Assembly (NCBI GenBank): GCA_918797485.1
Contig: CAKKNE010000005.1
Location: forward strand, 4,898,001 to 4,962,000
Direction of reading: 5' to 3'
Length of the DNA: 64,000 nt
DNA from: Pelagomonas calceolata
Taxonomy: Eukaryota > Sar > Pelagophyceae > Pelagomonadales > Pelagomonadaceae
The notes beneath the pieces are model-generated. The model saw only the letters and a list, made by a program, of their open reading frames with translations, had not been told where the DNA came from and did not search any database. The position numbers were made by a program, and so were the translations under genes. Position 1 is the stretch's first letter, and each line of letters opens with the position of its first letter. Positions 37,793 through 47,418 of the stretch are shown here, in pieces.

Positions 37793-40734
37793 GTGCGGGC
37801 GAGCGGGCTGCCTCGCGCCCTTGCCGCTAGATGTAGGCGGTCCAATTTGCCCCCTGTCGGCCCAGATGACATAGATGAACTCACCTCGCTAAGAGATGAG
37901 TTCAGGAACCTGAACGATGCCTCGGCATTGCCGGAGATGGTGCTGGCGTATGATCTTTTTTTCGGCGACGGGGACATGGCGATTGACAGTGTTATAGCAT
38001 CCGTCGCGATGGTGGCGCTCGTCAACTACGTCCCAAAGGCGCCGACCGACGGCTGTGCGCTAGTCTTGACAACCTCTTGTCCGGAGGCGCAGGATCTGAA
38101 GGATTTAATAAATTCAATGACTGCCAAGTTTCGCTCTCGGCGGTCGACGCGCGATCATGGCGTCGCCGCCGCCAGCGACGCGGACGGCGCCGACGACGAG
38201 GCCTACCACTCGGCGGTCGCTGTGCTCGTCGAACATGTTGTATCCGCTGGCAGCACGTGGGTGGACCTGACGGACCGTGGTACCATTGACGCGCTAGTCG
38301 ATGTGATCGTGCGCGAGAGCACGAGGCCCGCCATGCTTGGTGCGGTTCCGGGAACGTTTTCTCATTTGTTACGCGTGTCGACGGATACCCCGCGCACGGA
38401 CGCGGGGCTTCTGAGGAATCTTATACGTGTGGCCGTTGCCCTCTGCCGGCTCGCCGCCGACAGTGATGAGGCGAGCACAAATCTGATCACCGATTCTCTT
38501 TTGGCGCTTCTGACAGCCGCGCCGCCTTCGCGCGACGTGGTCTACGTCATGGCGCGGGCCCTCGCCCGCGGTGGCGCGTTCTTGAAGGGGGGTACCAGAG
38601 CCGGTGTCCTCGTCGCTTCGCTAATCAAGCACACGACGCACTCTCCACCAGGAAGGCTGGGCCTTGTGCCACTGCTCATTTGCGACGAAACCGTAGAGGT
38701 CCTGTTGCCGCTCTTGAGCTGTGCCGATTGGATCCAAATTCCGACGGACGTTGGTATTTTCGAAGTCTTTACTGCTTACCCGTCCCCCGGCTTCTATGAC
38801 AAACATGACGGCCGCCTGCAGGTGAGGGACGTGGCCGCCCTGCTGCTGTGCGTTAGGTCGCTGCGGTTGCCTGCGACTTTGGCAAAGTTCGCGATGACAA
38901 TTGCTGGGACTTTGGCGCGGGACTCGATAGCGCGGACGGCTACGACTACGATGACCACCGATGGGAACACGTCGGAAAACTCACGCTTGAACACTTTCGG
39001 GCGCTGCTCGACATTGTCAAGGACAGTGCATAAATCTCCGCCACTGCTGAATTATGACATCCACGCCATCGACGCGACGCCAGCTCGACCCGACTCACCG
39101 GTTGATTTATGCACAGGCCAAGGACGCGGGCCGGCCGTCCGCGCGGATCGTCTACGAGTTTCTGCGCTACCTATCGCAATCGATGATGCGAAAGGACTCG
39201 CCCGAATTTAGCAAGGCCTTGTTCGTGCCGGTGGCGATGGCGCTCAAGGAACACGGCCACCTCGCGAAGTGGGGTAAAAGGGCCACAAGACGGCCCGAAG
39301 CTGCTCAAGACGCTCATGAAGCTGGGCGGCGACTGCGTCGTGGTCGCGCTCGACGCCTTCGCGGAGGCGGCGATAGGAGTCCAGAAGCGCATCGCGAAGC
39401 GGCGCGCCGCGCGCGGAGGCGGCACTGGCGGAGGCGGCGCTGGTGATGGTGCGGCTGAGGACACGGCCGCGCGCCAGGCGGCGGCGGACCAGGCGGCGGC
39501 AGATCTCCTCGCGTCGCTTGAGGCCGAGGAGCACAGGCCGGGGACCACGAAGAAGTCCAGAAAAAAAGGCAAGAAAGCGTCGGTGCCCGCGCCCGCGCCC
39601 GCGCCCGCGCCGGCCTCCGCCGCGGAGGTGTCGTCTTCGTCTTCGTCTGAGGACGACGACGACGACGATTTGCTGCTCCTGGCGAAACAACAAGCTTCGC
39701 GGTCGGCGCCGGCGCCGCGCGCCCGCGCCCGAACGAAGGCGCCCCCTGCTGCGGCGCCGCGCGCCCGCGAAGTTAATCCCGCCATGGCCTTCGCGAGCGC
39801 GCTCCGCGGCTGGATCGTTTCCCGGGGCGGCCGCATCGTCGGTACGGATCTCGCGCAGTTCTACAAAAGCCCGGCGGCGCGTGGACTTTCAGTGCCGAAG
39901 GGCGGCGCCCTTAAGCTACTGCGGACGGTGGCCGCTCCTGCCGGCCTGCGTATCTCTCAGGACGGTCCGCGCATTGTTATCTCCAGCGTCGGGGCCGTAG
40001 CGATGCCTCCGCCGCCACCGCCGCAGCCGAAGCCTCCCGCCGCCCCCACCGCCCCCCGCCGGGCCCTTTCTGACCTCGCCGTCGATGATGATGATGAGGA
40101 CGACGCGACGCCGGCGCGGAGGACACGACACGAAAACGCGGATGTCCCGAGGCACGCCGTTGAGGATTTACTGAAGCTGGAATCAAACGCCGGGTCAATA
40201 ACGGAAGAAGCTTTGAGAAAACTGGGCCGCCTCGCCGGACGCACGGCCGGTAGCCGCGCCGTGCCGGCCGACGAGGAGAAGGCGCCCGACGCCGGCCCCG
40301 CGCCGTCGCTCCTGCCGCTACTTACCGCGCCGGCGGCGGACGCCGGCGCGTCGTATGCGCTCGACGCCCCGCTCGCCGCCCTCCTGGCGCGCCTCGACCT
40401 GAATCACATAGCCGGAGCGCTGGCAGCGGAGGAGATTGATATCGAGGCCCTTCCGCTTTTGTCGATCAGTGACCTCGTGGACATTGCGATCAAACCAGAA
40501 GATGCTGAGAAGCTTCTGGTGGCGGCCGTGGCGCCGCCGCCCGCAGCGCCGCCGCCGCCGCCGATCGCGACGCCGTCGACGCAAGAGTGCCCGCTGTGCA
40601 TGGACGGCGACCGCGAGATCGCGCTGGTCCCGTGCGGACACGTCCTCTGCGCCGGGTGCGCGGGCCGGCACGCGACGGAGAGCTGCCCGATGTGCCGGCA
40701 GGATGTGGCGTCGACGATGAGGGTGTATTTCTAA
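37793..40734 (+). CDS. helical-repeat - SAM - RING E3-like protein, introner and frame breaks
   Basis: Open from 37793 without an ATG until 37937, so it probably continues the preceding UBL frame. A helical region (DELTSLRDEF to about 38880) is followed by a frame change somewhere between 38822 and 38950; a GTGAGG to TTAG stretch (38822-38856, 35 nt) would fix it but is very short. Introner intron 39016-39116 joins RALLDI to AKDAGRPSARIVYEF. Another single-base break lies near 39275. After an acidic, Ala/Pro-rich linker come a SAM-like domain (about 40350-40530) and a C3HC4 RING (CPLC, CGHVLCAGC, CPMC; 40590-40710). Likely a ubiquitin or SUMO-linked ligase. Confidence 0.65.
39024..39116 (+). 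mobile_element. introner element IE8 (family I)
   Basis: A 93-bp element with ends CAGTGCATAAATC and TTGATTTATGCACAG. Duplications are GTCAAGGA (39016-39023) and GCCAAGGA (39117-39124), 7 of 8. Intron 39016-39116 is 101 nt, phase 0. The right half of the family I core is kept. Confidence 0.92.
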
Positions 40735-40798
40735 GTTCTGTTATGTGCAATTGGACAGGCCTAGGCTAGTTACGTAACTATGAGGCTTCCCCGGACTT

Positions 40799-40821
40799 GC
40801 TAGTGTCTTACGGCCGCTAGC
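40799..40821 (+). promoter_or_regulatory. dispersed CTAG palindromic element, copy 6
   Basis: GCTAGTGTCTTAC then GGCCGCTAGC, one mismatch from the type copy. It is 65 bp past the RING gene stop and 147 bp before the next ATG. Confidence 0.75.
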
Positions 40822-40967
40822 TGCCCCTTCCTCTGCGCTTTTTGCGCTTGGCTGCCTAGCCACCAGCCGCCGCGGGTCTACTTGTGCTTGCAAGGGCTAG
40901 ACTAGACCCGTTGCACTGCGTGCTGTAACGGTTATCCATCCTAATCTATTGAGTGTCACCGGAGACA

Positions 40968-42315
40968 ATGCCGCAGCCTCGACGCCATCGATGCGGCACG
41001 CTACTCCTTCTGCTGGCCGGCAGCAGCACAGCTGCAGCATCCGAAACTCTCCGCGGCACGCTGCTCGTAAGCCATCAGGCCTTCGTCGAGCGCCTCTACA
41101 TTTCCAGGAGGTACGAGCGCTGGTTCGGCGGCGTCGCCTACCTCGTGCTGCCGGGCACGGCGGGCCGGCGGCGCTCGCACGAAGCGACGGGCGCGACGGC
41201 GACCGTGCCCTCGCAGGACGCCTGCGACCGGTATGGGGTCGCCTGCTTCTTGGCCCGCCGCGGCGCCGGCCGGGACCCCTACGTCGCGGCCTACGCGCAG
41301 CTCTTCGGGCAGCTCGCGACGTTTTCGAGGCGCGACGAGCCGCCGCCGTGGCTGCGGCCCCACTGGCGCGGGACGGGGGGCGTCACCGGCGCGGTCGCGT
41401 GCGCACCTAGATTTCTGGCTGGACCCGCCGTCGTTCGCGCACCGCGTCGACGCCTGTGTGGAATCAAATTTACGGCGCGTTCGCGGCCACGTCATCGCCG
41501 AGAAACGACTTTGTGAAGTCCACCCGACACACTGGTTGATTTCCACACAGGTCGACGCGGGCGCGTTGGATCTCAAGCGGCCGTGGACGCTCGCGGCGGG
41601 TTTGAATCGCCCGCCCGACGACGCCGTCCGCGAGTTCCGGGTCTTCGGGCGGTACTGCCTGGGCGGCGAGGCGCTCGACGTCGATAGAGAATGGACGTGG
41701 GGCCACGACGCGAAGGACCAGGCGCGCCGCGCGTGGGCCGCGAGCGCGCCGACACGTGCGAAGGAGCCCGAGGCCTGCGCCGCCTGGGCCGACCTCTTCT
41801 ACCTGCCGTCTCCCATCTTCGCGGACTTTGCGCAACTCTGCGGGACGCAGTTTAAATTCCACCACGAGGTGAGCGTGCCGACGGCGCTGCGCTTCCTCGA
41901 AGTGGAAGGCCGGGCGCCCGCGCCGCAGTTCTTGGATTGCTGGGGCTGCTCGCAGGCCTGGGCCAAGGACCCCGCCGTCATCGACCAGCACGCGTGCGGC
42001 CACCGCCTCGACCTCGGCCAGCGCCACGTGCGCGACGCCTTCCGCCACCGGCTCGACCGGCGGCCCTTCGCGCGCGACGCCGTGCTCGAGAGCCAGATTT
42101 ATGAATTGGACGCGGAGCAGGGCGGCGCCTGGGACGGCAAATCGCTATACTGGGAGACGGAGCGCAATCTAGATAGGTGGACGAACGGCTGCTGCCGGCT
42201 GCCCTCCGCGAACCAGACGGCCTGCGGCTGCGTCGGGCGCGACCCGCCGCGGACGGACGCGGCCGCGGCCGTGCCCTGCCACGGGGCCTACGTCCCGTCG
42301 ACGGTCGTCGGGTGA
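40968..42315 (+). CDS. secreted protein of unknown family, one introner and one frame break
   Basis: The ATG at 40968 starts a signal peptide (CGTLLLLLAGSSTAAAS). The mature part has a motif-rich but unrecognised domain: LLVSHQAFVERLYISRRYERWF, LFYLPSPIFADFAQL, ECW-type CWGCSQAW and a Cys-rich C terminus (CCRLPSANQTACGCVG). Acid and Trp content recalls glycosyltransferase-like lumenal proteins, but I cannot assign one. The frame changes near 41410 (GAVACA to LDFWLDPPSF), consistent with one extra base. Introner intron 41446-41550 is a multiple of three and stop-free; without it the junction reads FAHRVDAGALD. After both corrections the length is 414 codons. Confidence 0.6.
41454..41550 (+). 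mobile_element. introner element IE9 (family I)
   Basis: A 97-bp element from CTGTGTGGAATCAAATTTACGG to TTGATTTCCACACAG (left end written to 22 bases would exceed the limit; it starts CTGTGTGGAATCAAATTT). Perfect duplication GTCGACGC at 41446-41453 and 41551-41558. Intron 41446-41550 is 105 nt, phase 0. It looks like IE10 with an internal deletion. Confidence 0.95.
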
Positions 42316-42421
42316 CGGCGTCCATGTATGTGTTGTTACTAAGAATCTTAAAACTAGCCGGCCGTGATATCCCGCTTGATGCCCGGATCAGACTCGTCTA
42401 AGGGAGTGTCGCGGACGACAC

Positions 42422-43384
42422 CTAAGTAGGGGCCTTGTACGCCGCGATGGCCCGGGCGTCGTGAGCGCGTCGAGCCTGGAAAAGTCGTCGCGTCGGCGCC
42501 GCCGCCAGGTCAAAAACGTCCGCGTTCTCGACCATGCGCTCCCGCCGCGTCGACTTGGGCATGTAGATGGCGCCCTTGGCGACGCACCAGGCGCCCAGTA
42601 CCTGGGCCGGCGTCGCGCCGTGCCTACTCGCGACGGCGTTGATCGTCGGGTCGTCGAATGCCTTGCCGTCGCGCAGCGCCCGGTACGCTTGGATTTTGAT
42701 GCCCTTCTTCGTGAGGTAGTCCAGCGTCTTCCTTCTATACAAAAAGGGGTTGAACTCGATCTGGTTCACGGCCGGGACGACCGACGCCTCCCTGAGGAGC
42801 TCTTCGATGTCCTCGACGGCGTAGTTGGAGACGCCGATGGACTTCACGAGGCCTTCCGCTTGGCATTTCTCGAGCTCGAGGTAGGCGGCGACGTGCTTCC
42901 CCGGCACGGGCCAGTGGACCAGGTACAAATCGAGATACTCCGTGTTTAAATCACGCAGCGACCGCTCGACTTGCGCTCGGACGGCGGCCGGCCCGTCATA
43001 TATCGCATCGGACCAGCACTTCGAGGCTAAGTATAAGTCCGACCGGGGAATTTTTGATGTTTTAATCGCCTCGCCGACCTGGACCTCGTTCCCGTAGAAC
43101 TGCGCGCAGTCCAGAAACCTATACCCGACGTCCAGCGCGTCCCCGACGATGTCCGTGGCAGTGGCGACCTCGCCGCCGCTCTCCTCGGCGCCGGCGACGG
43201 CCGCCGAGGCGGAGGCGGGGATGAAGCCGACCTTGTACGTCCCGAAGCCGATCTGCGGGTGGCTCGTGCCGTCGTTGAGCGCGACGGTCGGGGCGCTGCT
43301 GAGCGAACTCATGCGCGGCGACGACCGGGACAGGCCGCGGGCCGCCCCTATCATTGCCGTCGCGAGGCGCGAGGCGAGCCGCAT
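42422..43384 (-). CDS. aldo-keto reductase
   Basis: A 320-residue NADPH-dependent oxidoreductase of the AKR superfamily with a (beta/alpha)8 barrel. The catalytic tetrad is visible: Asp in YRFLDCAQFYGNE with the following Tyr, Lys in LASKCW, and His in LYLVHWP. SIGVSNY and the cofactor loop MPKSTRRERM (in place of the usual IPKS) follow. The N-terminal 25 residues are Arg/Ser-rich with few acids and could be an organelle leader, or the ATG at residue 25 may be used. Substrate unknown. It is divergent from a transporter fragment. Confidence 0.88.
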   Translation of the reverse strand: MRLASRLATAMIGAARGLSRSSPRMSSLSSAPTVALNDGTSHPQIGFGTYKVGFIPASASAAVAGAEESGGEVATATDIVGDALDVGYRFLDCAQFYGNEVQVGEAIKTSKIPRSDLYLASKCWSDAIYDGPAAVRAQVERSLRDLNTEYLDLYLVHWPVPGKHVAAYLELEKCQAEGLVKSIGVSNYAVEDIEELLREASVVPAVNQIEFNPFLYRRKTLDYLTKKGIKIQAYRALRDGKAFDDPTINAVASRHGATPAQVLGAWCVAKGAIYMPKSTRRERMVENADVFDLAAAPTRRLFQARRAHDARAIAAYKAPT

Positions 43385-43500
43385 TGTGTTTCACGGGAGC
43401 GACAGCGCCAGTTGTCAAACAGATGCGAGCGGTCGAAATATCGAACTGTGGAGCTCTTGCGCCGGCGTGCGGCTGAGCTGCGACCAGGCTCTCCCAGCTT

Positions 43501-43524
43501 GCTAGTGTCTTACTGGACGCTAGC
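43501..43524 (+). promoter_or_regulatory. dispersed CTAG palindromic element, copy 7
   Basis: GCTAGTGTCTTAC then TGGACGCTAGC. It is 117 bp upstream of the aldo-keto reductase start. Confidence 0.72.
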
Positions 43525-43673
43525 TCGCCATATTCCCAGCGCGCTGATCTCGGTTGATCGGGCGCGCGCGAGTTCCTTGCTCATCAAAGAGGCCCCTCTG
43601 AGTGCGCGCATCCAGCGGAAAAACGGAAACCTGTGCTCCTGTCGCGGTTTAGGCGCCATTGAAGCCAATCTGA

Positions 43674-44015
43674 GCCATCGCCATCGGCTTGTTCCTGTGG
43701 GGCTTCGGAGTCTGGGTGTATTTTCTGGCCTCGTCCACGTCCTTCCACCACTCGTCGCTGAGCAGCCGCCTCGGCCTCGGCGGCGGCACGGGCATTCCCT
43801 TCGCTCCGAACTGGTGGGGCGTCGTGTTTCCGATGGTGACGCTGACGATGTCGACGTACCAGATCCATACGGACACGGAGTGGCGCTTCTTCAAGGTCGT
43901 CGGGCGCATCCTCGCCGCCGTCCTGACGCTGACGGCGTGCTACATCCACGCGCTGACGATCAAGCACGCGGTCACCCCCAAATTCTGGCACGGCTTCCAC
44001 CCGAAGCAGACCTAG
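43674..44015 (+). pseudogene. TehA/SLAC1-type transporter, C-terminal fragment
   Basis: About 110 residues (AIGLFLWGFGVWVYFLASS, then PFAPNWWGVVFPMVTLTMSTYQI, then RILAAVLTLTACYIHALTI) resemble the last three or four membrane helices of the tellurite-resistance/dicarboxylate transporter (TDT) family, which normally has ten. No ATG precedes it and an in-frame stop lies at 43671. I could not find upstream exons in the 290 bp back to the aldo-keto reductase start. It is a truncated remnant or a mis-assembled 3' end. Confidence 0.5.
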
Positions 44016-44086
44016 TCGACGCGCCGTCGACACGTCGCCGTCGTCGCACAACTTATCGATTAACTAACGCTATTAAACACTTAAGA

Positions 44087-45568
44087 CTACCGGAGCCGCC
44101 AGGACCGCACCTGCTCGTAGGGCGGCACCCTGGACAGGTCCTCGCCGTGCGCCGCCATGGATGGAGGCGCCGCGCACATGTATTGCCCTATCCTCAAGAT
44201 ATCTTCCTCCGTGACGGCGTCGACGGCCGCCGTCATCTCCTGCAAAGTTTGGCGCCTCCCAAAAGTCGCGACCTGCCGCGCAATATCTTCGAATAACACC
44301 AGTCTAGACTCGAGCTGCGTCAACACGTTGACCTTGAGCATGTTCTTGGCCCGGTCCAATTCTGATCTCTCAACAGGCTGCTGGCCCAACCGCAACAGAT
44401 TGGACATGAGCACCTCGGTCAAGTGATGCGCACTTGCAGGAGCACACGCCCCCACAATACCTAATAACCCCTCCCGATCGTGGATGGACACGAAGGCCTC
44501 GCAGGCCTCGACCCAGTGGTACCGGTTGAGCACCTCTCTGTATAAGCGAGAGTACATTCCCTTGCCGGGTCCACCGGCGGAGAAGGAATCGCCACCCCCC
44601 AACAGAGTTTGGAGCACACAACAAGCGATCAAATCCTTCGAATGCCACCCTCCTTCGGGCGCGCGCATGGCGCAGGCAATCCTCACTTGAGGTGTGGCTT
44701 CAACAGCATAACCAGACGGCGTCGGGGCCCGCTCCTCGGCCAGGACGCACCCGCCCACGTAAGGCGACTGTGTGATCGCCAGTGGCGCTGTTGATGGAGG
44801 CAGGTGCGGCTCGAAGTGTTTTTCGGCCAATGCAATAAGTTCGTCGTGGCCGACACCCGCGCCCGCGACGACCAGCGATTGGGGCTGCGTGATCAAGGCG
44901 CGGAAGTCCGCGAGCGTTTTTGGGGACAAAGTGTGCAGCTGGGACGGCGGGCAGAGGAGCGGCGCGCCCAACGGCGATGAACCGTACGCGGCGGCGTGGA
45001 TGTTTTCCCGGACGCGCGCGTCCTGCGTCGCGTCCAGAAAAGCTAGCTCCATACCCTCGCGCACCTCGTCCATGGCGCCCGGCGCCTCGAGGTCCGGACC
45101 CAGCAGGCACGCCTCCGCAAGTAATTGCGTCGCGTCCTCGAGCTTATCTCGCAAAGCATCAATACAGTAGAGCGTCTGCTCGCGCTGCGCGTTCGCGTGC
45201 AGGTACGCCCCGCACGCCTCCGCGCGCTTCAGCACGTCGGCCGTCGACGAGTTCCTCGTCCCTCGCCACGCGCACACTTCCGCGAGCTGCGCGCCGCCCA
45301 CAGTCCCGAGGTGGGCCTTCTCGTCGGCCGCTCCACCACAAATCACGACGCCGATAGCTGACATATAGGTGTGCGTCTCCTGGGAGACGACCCGCAAGCC
45401 GCTCGGCAGCGTCGTCAATTGGGTCGTTGGTGCAATCTCCGGAAAGGGCGGCTGGTGCGCGTTCCAGCCGCCGCGGGGAAAGGGCGGGACCATGGCGTAG
45501 TCCGCGGGCATGCCGCTCTTGTGGCGCCGCCGCCGCGCCGCCGTCGCGCGGCGCAGGGCGGACCGCAT
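44087..45568 (-). CDS. mitochondrial processing peptidase alpha-type subunit (M16)
   Basis: A 493-residue M16 metallopeptidase-family protein. The N terminus MRSALRRATAARRRRHKSG is a strong mitochondrial presequence. LPSGLRVVSQETHTYMSAIGVVI opens the core. The glycine-rich loop GGGDSFSAGGPGKGMYSRLYREVL at about residue 330 is diagnostic for MPP alpha, which recognises presequences, while the zinc motif HxxEH of the beta subunit is absent. Length fits the family. It works with MPP beta in the matrix or as core 2 of complex III. No intron. Confidence 0.92.
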   Translation of the reverse strand: MRSALRRATAARRRRHKSGMPADYAMVPPFPRGGWNAHQPPFPEIAPTTQLTTLPSGLRVVSQETHTYMSAIGVVICGGAADEKAHLGTVGGAQLAEVCAWRGTRNSSTADVLKRAEACGAYLHANAQREQTLYCIDALRDKLEDATQLLAEACLLGPDLEAPGAMDEVREGMELAFLDATQDARVRENIHAAAYGSSPLGAPLLCPPSQLHTLSPKTLADFRALITQPQSLVVAGAGVGHDELIALAEKHFEPHLPPSTAPLAITQSPYVGGCVLAEERAPTPSGYAVEATPQVRIACAMRAPEGGWHSKDLIACCVLQTLLGGGDSFSAGGPGKGMYSRLYREVLNRYHWVEACEAFVSIHDREGLLGIVGACAPASAHHLTEVLMSNLLRLGQQPVERSELDRAKNMLKVNVLTQLESRLVLFEDIARQVATFGRRQTLQEMTAAVDAVTEEDILRIGQYMCAAPPSMAAHGEDLSRVPPYEQVRSWRLR

Positions 45569-46095
45569 GGTGCAACGTCGCGTCTCCGGGCGTCGAAATC
45601 GCTGGGCCAGAGGCAGGGAGAGGCCCGGGCCAGAGGCTGGGCGCCTGTCGAAATCGCTGGCGCGGCGCAGTTATACGTTGCAAGAGAACTCCTCGCCGTC
45701 AAATGAGGGCACGTATGCTGCGCAGCGGCTGCGCTTGGCCCCTGCAAAAGCGAAGGCAGCTAGCGGCATGTATAGACACTAGCAAGCCATTTTTGTCGGC
45801 TCTCTTTGGCGGCTCCAACAGCTCATCCAGCAGCGCGAGACGTTCTGGCCGTCTCATACTGCCGCCGCACGCATAACAAGCGTACAGAAACGCCCCGCTT
45901 CCGGCTAGGCCCCGAAAGGCCCCACCGCCGTGCGCAGCGCCGCGCGTTCCGCCAGCGCCGCAGCGTCAATCCGCCGCCCGCAAGCGGCCCAGGGCTTCGC
46001 CAAAGCCGCCCTTGCGCCGCCGACACGCCGACGCCGCCGCGGCGCGCCCGCCGCCCACGCTCGACGCTCGACGCCGCGGTGCCCGACAAAGAAAG
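45569..46095. other. divergent promoter region
   Basis: Between the starts of MPP alpha (minus) and ORMDL (plus). It has a CTAG element at 45759-45783 and a spaced direct repeat GTCGAAATCGCTGG at about 45592 and 45646. Nothing else is recognised. Confidence 0.5.
45759..45783 (-). promoter_or_regulatory. dispersed CTAG palindromic element, copy 8
   Basis: GCTAGCGGC-ATGTATAGACACTAGC, with two extra bases in the centre. Confidence 0.68.
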
Positions 46096-46606
46096 ATGCC
46101 CGTCCCACGAAATTACTCGGACAACTACCTCTCCGGCATGGACCCGGACCCGAAGCGAAATGTGGCGGTGGAGTGCTTCCAGATCGATACCACAAGGTTC
46201 GCGGCGACCTACGTCATGCTCATTCTGATCGTCTACGGCGCGATCCACGGCTCGGGCTACACGTCCGAGCAGTCCCTGTCGGCGACGAACGTGGCACACG
46301 CGCTCGTGACCTTCGTCTTCTTCCACTGGGCCCGGCTCGCCGGACACGCACGCAGCGCAGGGCGATTACGATGATTTGACGGTCTGGGAGCAGCTCGACG
46401 GCGGCGCGTCGTGGTCCGCCACCAAAAAAGTCTTCCTCATCGTGCCGACGCTCGTCCTGCTGGCTTATTTAAATGCGGCGGACTTTTCGCGACAAGCCAC
46501 CGACCGACCATACCCGTCCCCATCTCGCGCGCTCCTCTGCATCCTGCCCAAACTGCCGGGCATGCATGGGGTGCGGATCCTGGGCATCAACCGGACCGTG
46601 GGCTAA
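46096..46606 (+). CDS. ORMDL family protein, one frame break
   Basis: ORM/ORMDL proteins are ER membrane regulators of serine palmitoyltransferase and so of sphingolipid synthesis. The start MPVPRNYSDNYLSGMDPDP is followed by two helices, the signature HALVTFVFFHW, then DYDDLTVWEQLDGG, a second hydrophobic pair (VFLIVPTLVLLAYL) and the C-terminal block LPKLPGMHGVRILGIN. The frame shifts near 46345, between FFHWARLA and DTHAAQGDYDDLT, consistent with one extra base; total span is 3n+1. Corrected length is about 169 residues, near the family norm of 150-160. Confidence 0.87.
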
Positions 46607-46989
46607 GTCGGTCGACGACGAGACCAAGAAGGGGTCGTGAGGTTGCTTCCTTTCTCCTCCTCCTACGCCAAAAACTAGTGGTTCGCTCCTTTGGGACGAC
46701 GGGATTGCACGATCGCGTGCAAGAGCGCGCAAACTTGGCTTCTAGTGTGTCTTCTTAGCGATCTGACAATAAATCGAGGGTACGTGGTGAGTGGGTGTTT
46801 GGTTCGGCAGTAGCACCTTTGCGAACGCCTCTCGGATCGATACGCGACCACCGTGCTGTGTTGCATCTGACGCGAGCATTTCTACGTGCAATTTGACGCC
46901 GTAGACACCTCTGAAGCAGCTTGCATCCATCTGCACTGCAGCAAATTTCACGTTGTAGACAAGAGGAGCTTCATCAGCAGCGCAGTAAA
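46607..46989. other. intergenic region
   Basis: Between ORMDL and the ferredoxin-like gene. A degenerate relative of the CTAG element (CTAGTGTGTCTTCTTAGC) lies at 46742-46759. No gene is recognised. Confidence 0.45.
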
Positions 46990-47409
46990 ATGATTCTCCT
47001 ATGGTGGGTGCTGCCCGTACCTTGCCAAGCGATCGCATTCCTGGCAGTGCTTATCGCCGCGAGCGCCCTGCAAACGCAGCCGATGCAGCTTCACGAGCGA
47101 CGGCGCGTCGTCGCATCAGTCGCGCGGGTCGAAGTATGCACGAAAAAGCACTGCAAGAAAAAAGGTAGCTTGAAAACGCTACGCATCTTCGAGGCGTTGG
47201 CGCCGGACGGCGTCGAGGTGCTCACCGCCGACATGTCGCACACGGAGCACGGCTGCTTCGACGAGTGCACGATGGGCCCGAACGTCCGCGTCGACGGCGC
47301 CGGCCCCAAAGCCGACGGCGGGCCGATCGTCAACGGCGTGCGGGGCGCCGCGGGCGCCGCGGAGGTCCTCGGCATCGACGTCCCCGAGGGCTGGGAGCTG
47401 CCTAACTGA
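46990..47409 (+). CDS. thioredoxin-like [2Fe-2S] ferredoxin domain protein
   Basis: A 139-residue protein. The ATG at 46990 gives a hydrophobic leader (MILLWWVLPVPCQAIAFLAVLIAASA) suitable for secretory or plastid targeting. The mature domain has VEVCTKKHCKKKGS, then ADMSHTEHGCFDECTMGPNVRVDG: the Cys pairs CxxxxC and CxxxC match the thioredoxin-like 2Fe-2S ferredoxin family (as in NuoE-type and plastid proteins). An electron-transfer role is likely; the partner is unknown. It converges on the Nop4/RBM28 gene with about 10 bp between stops. Confidence 0.8.
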   Translation: MILLWWVLPVPCQAIAFLAVLIAASALQTQPMQLHERRRVVASVARVEVCTKKHCKKKGSLKTLRIFEALAPDGVEVLTADMSHTEHGCFDECTMGPNVRVDGAGPKADGGPIVNGVRGAAGAAEVLGIDVPEGWELPN

Positions 47410-47418
47410 CACAACTGT

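Noticed and set aside
39271-39300. A 27-nt GTAAAA...GAAG intron to repair the SAM-RING frame
   Set aside because: Too short to be credible; a single-base break is simpler.
41405-41421. A 17-nt GTCGCG...CTAG intron in the secreted protein gene
   Set aside because: Below any plausible intron length; one extra base restores GAVACALDFWLDPP.
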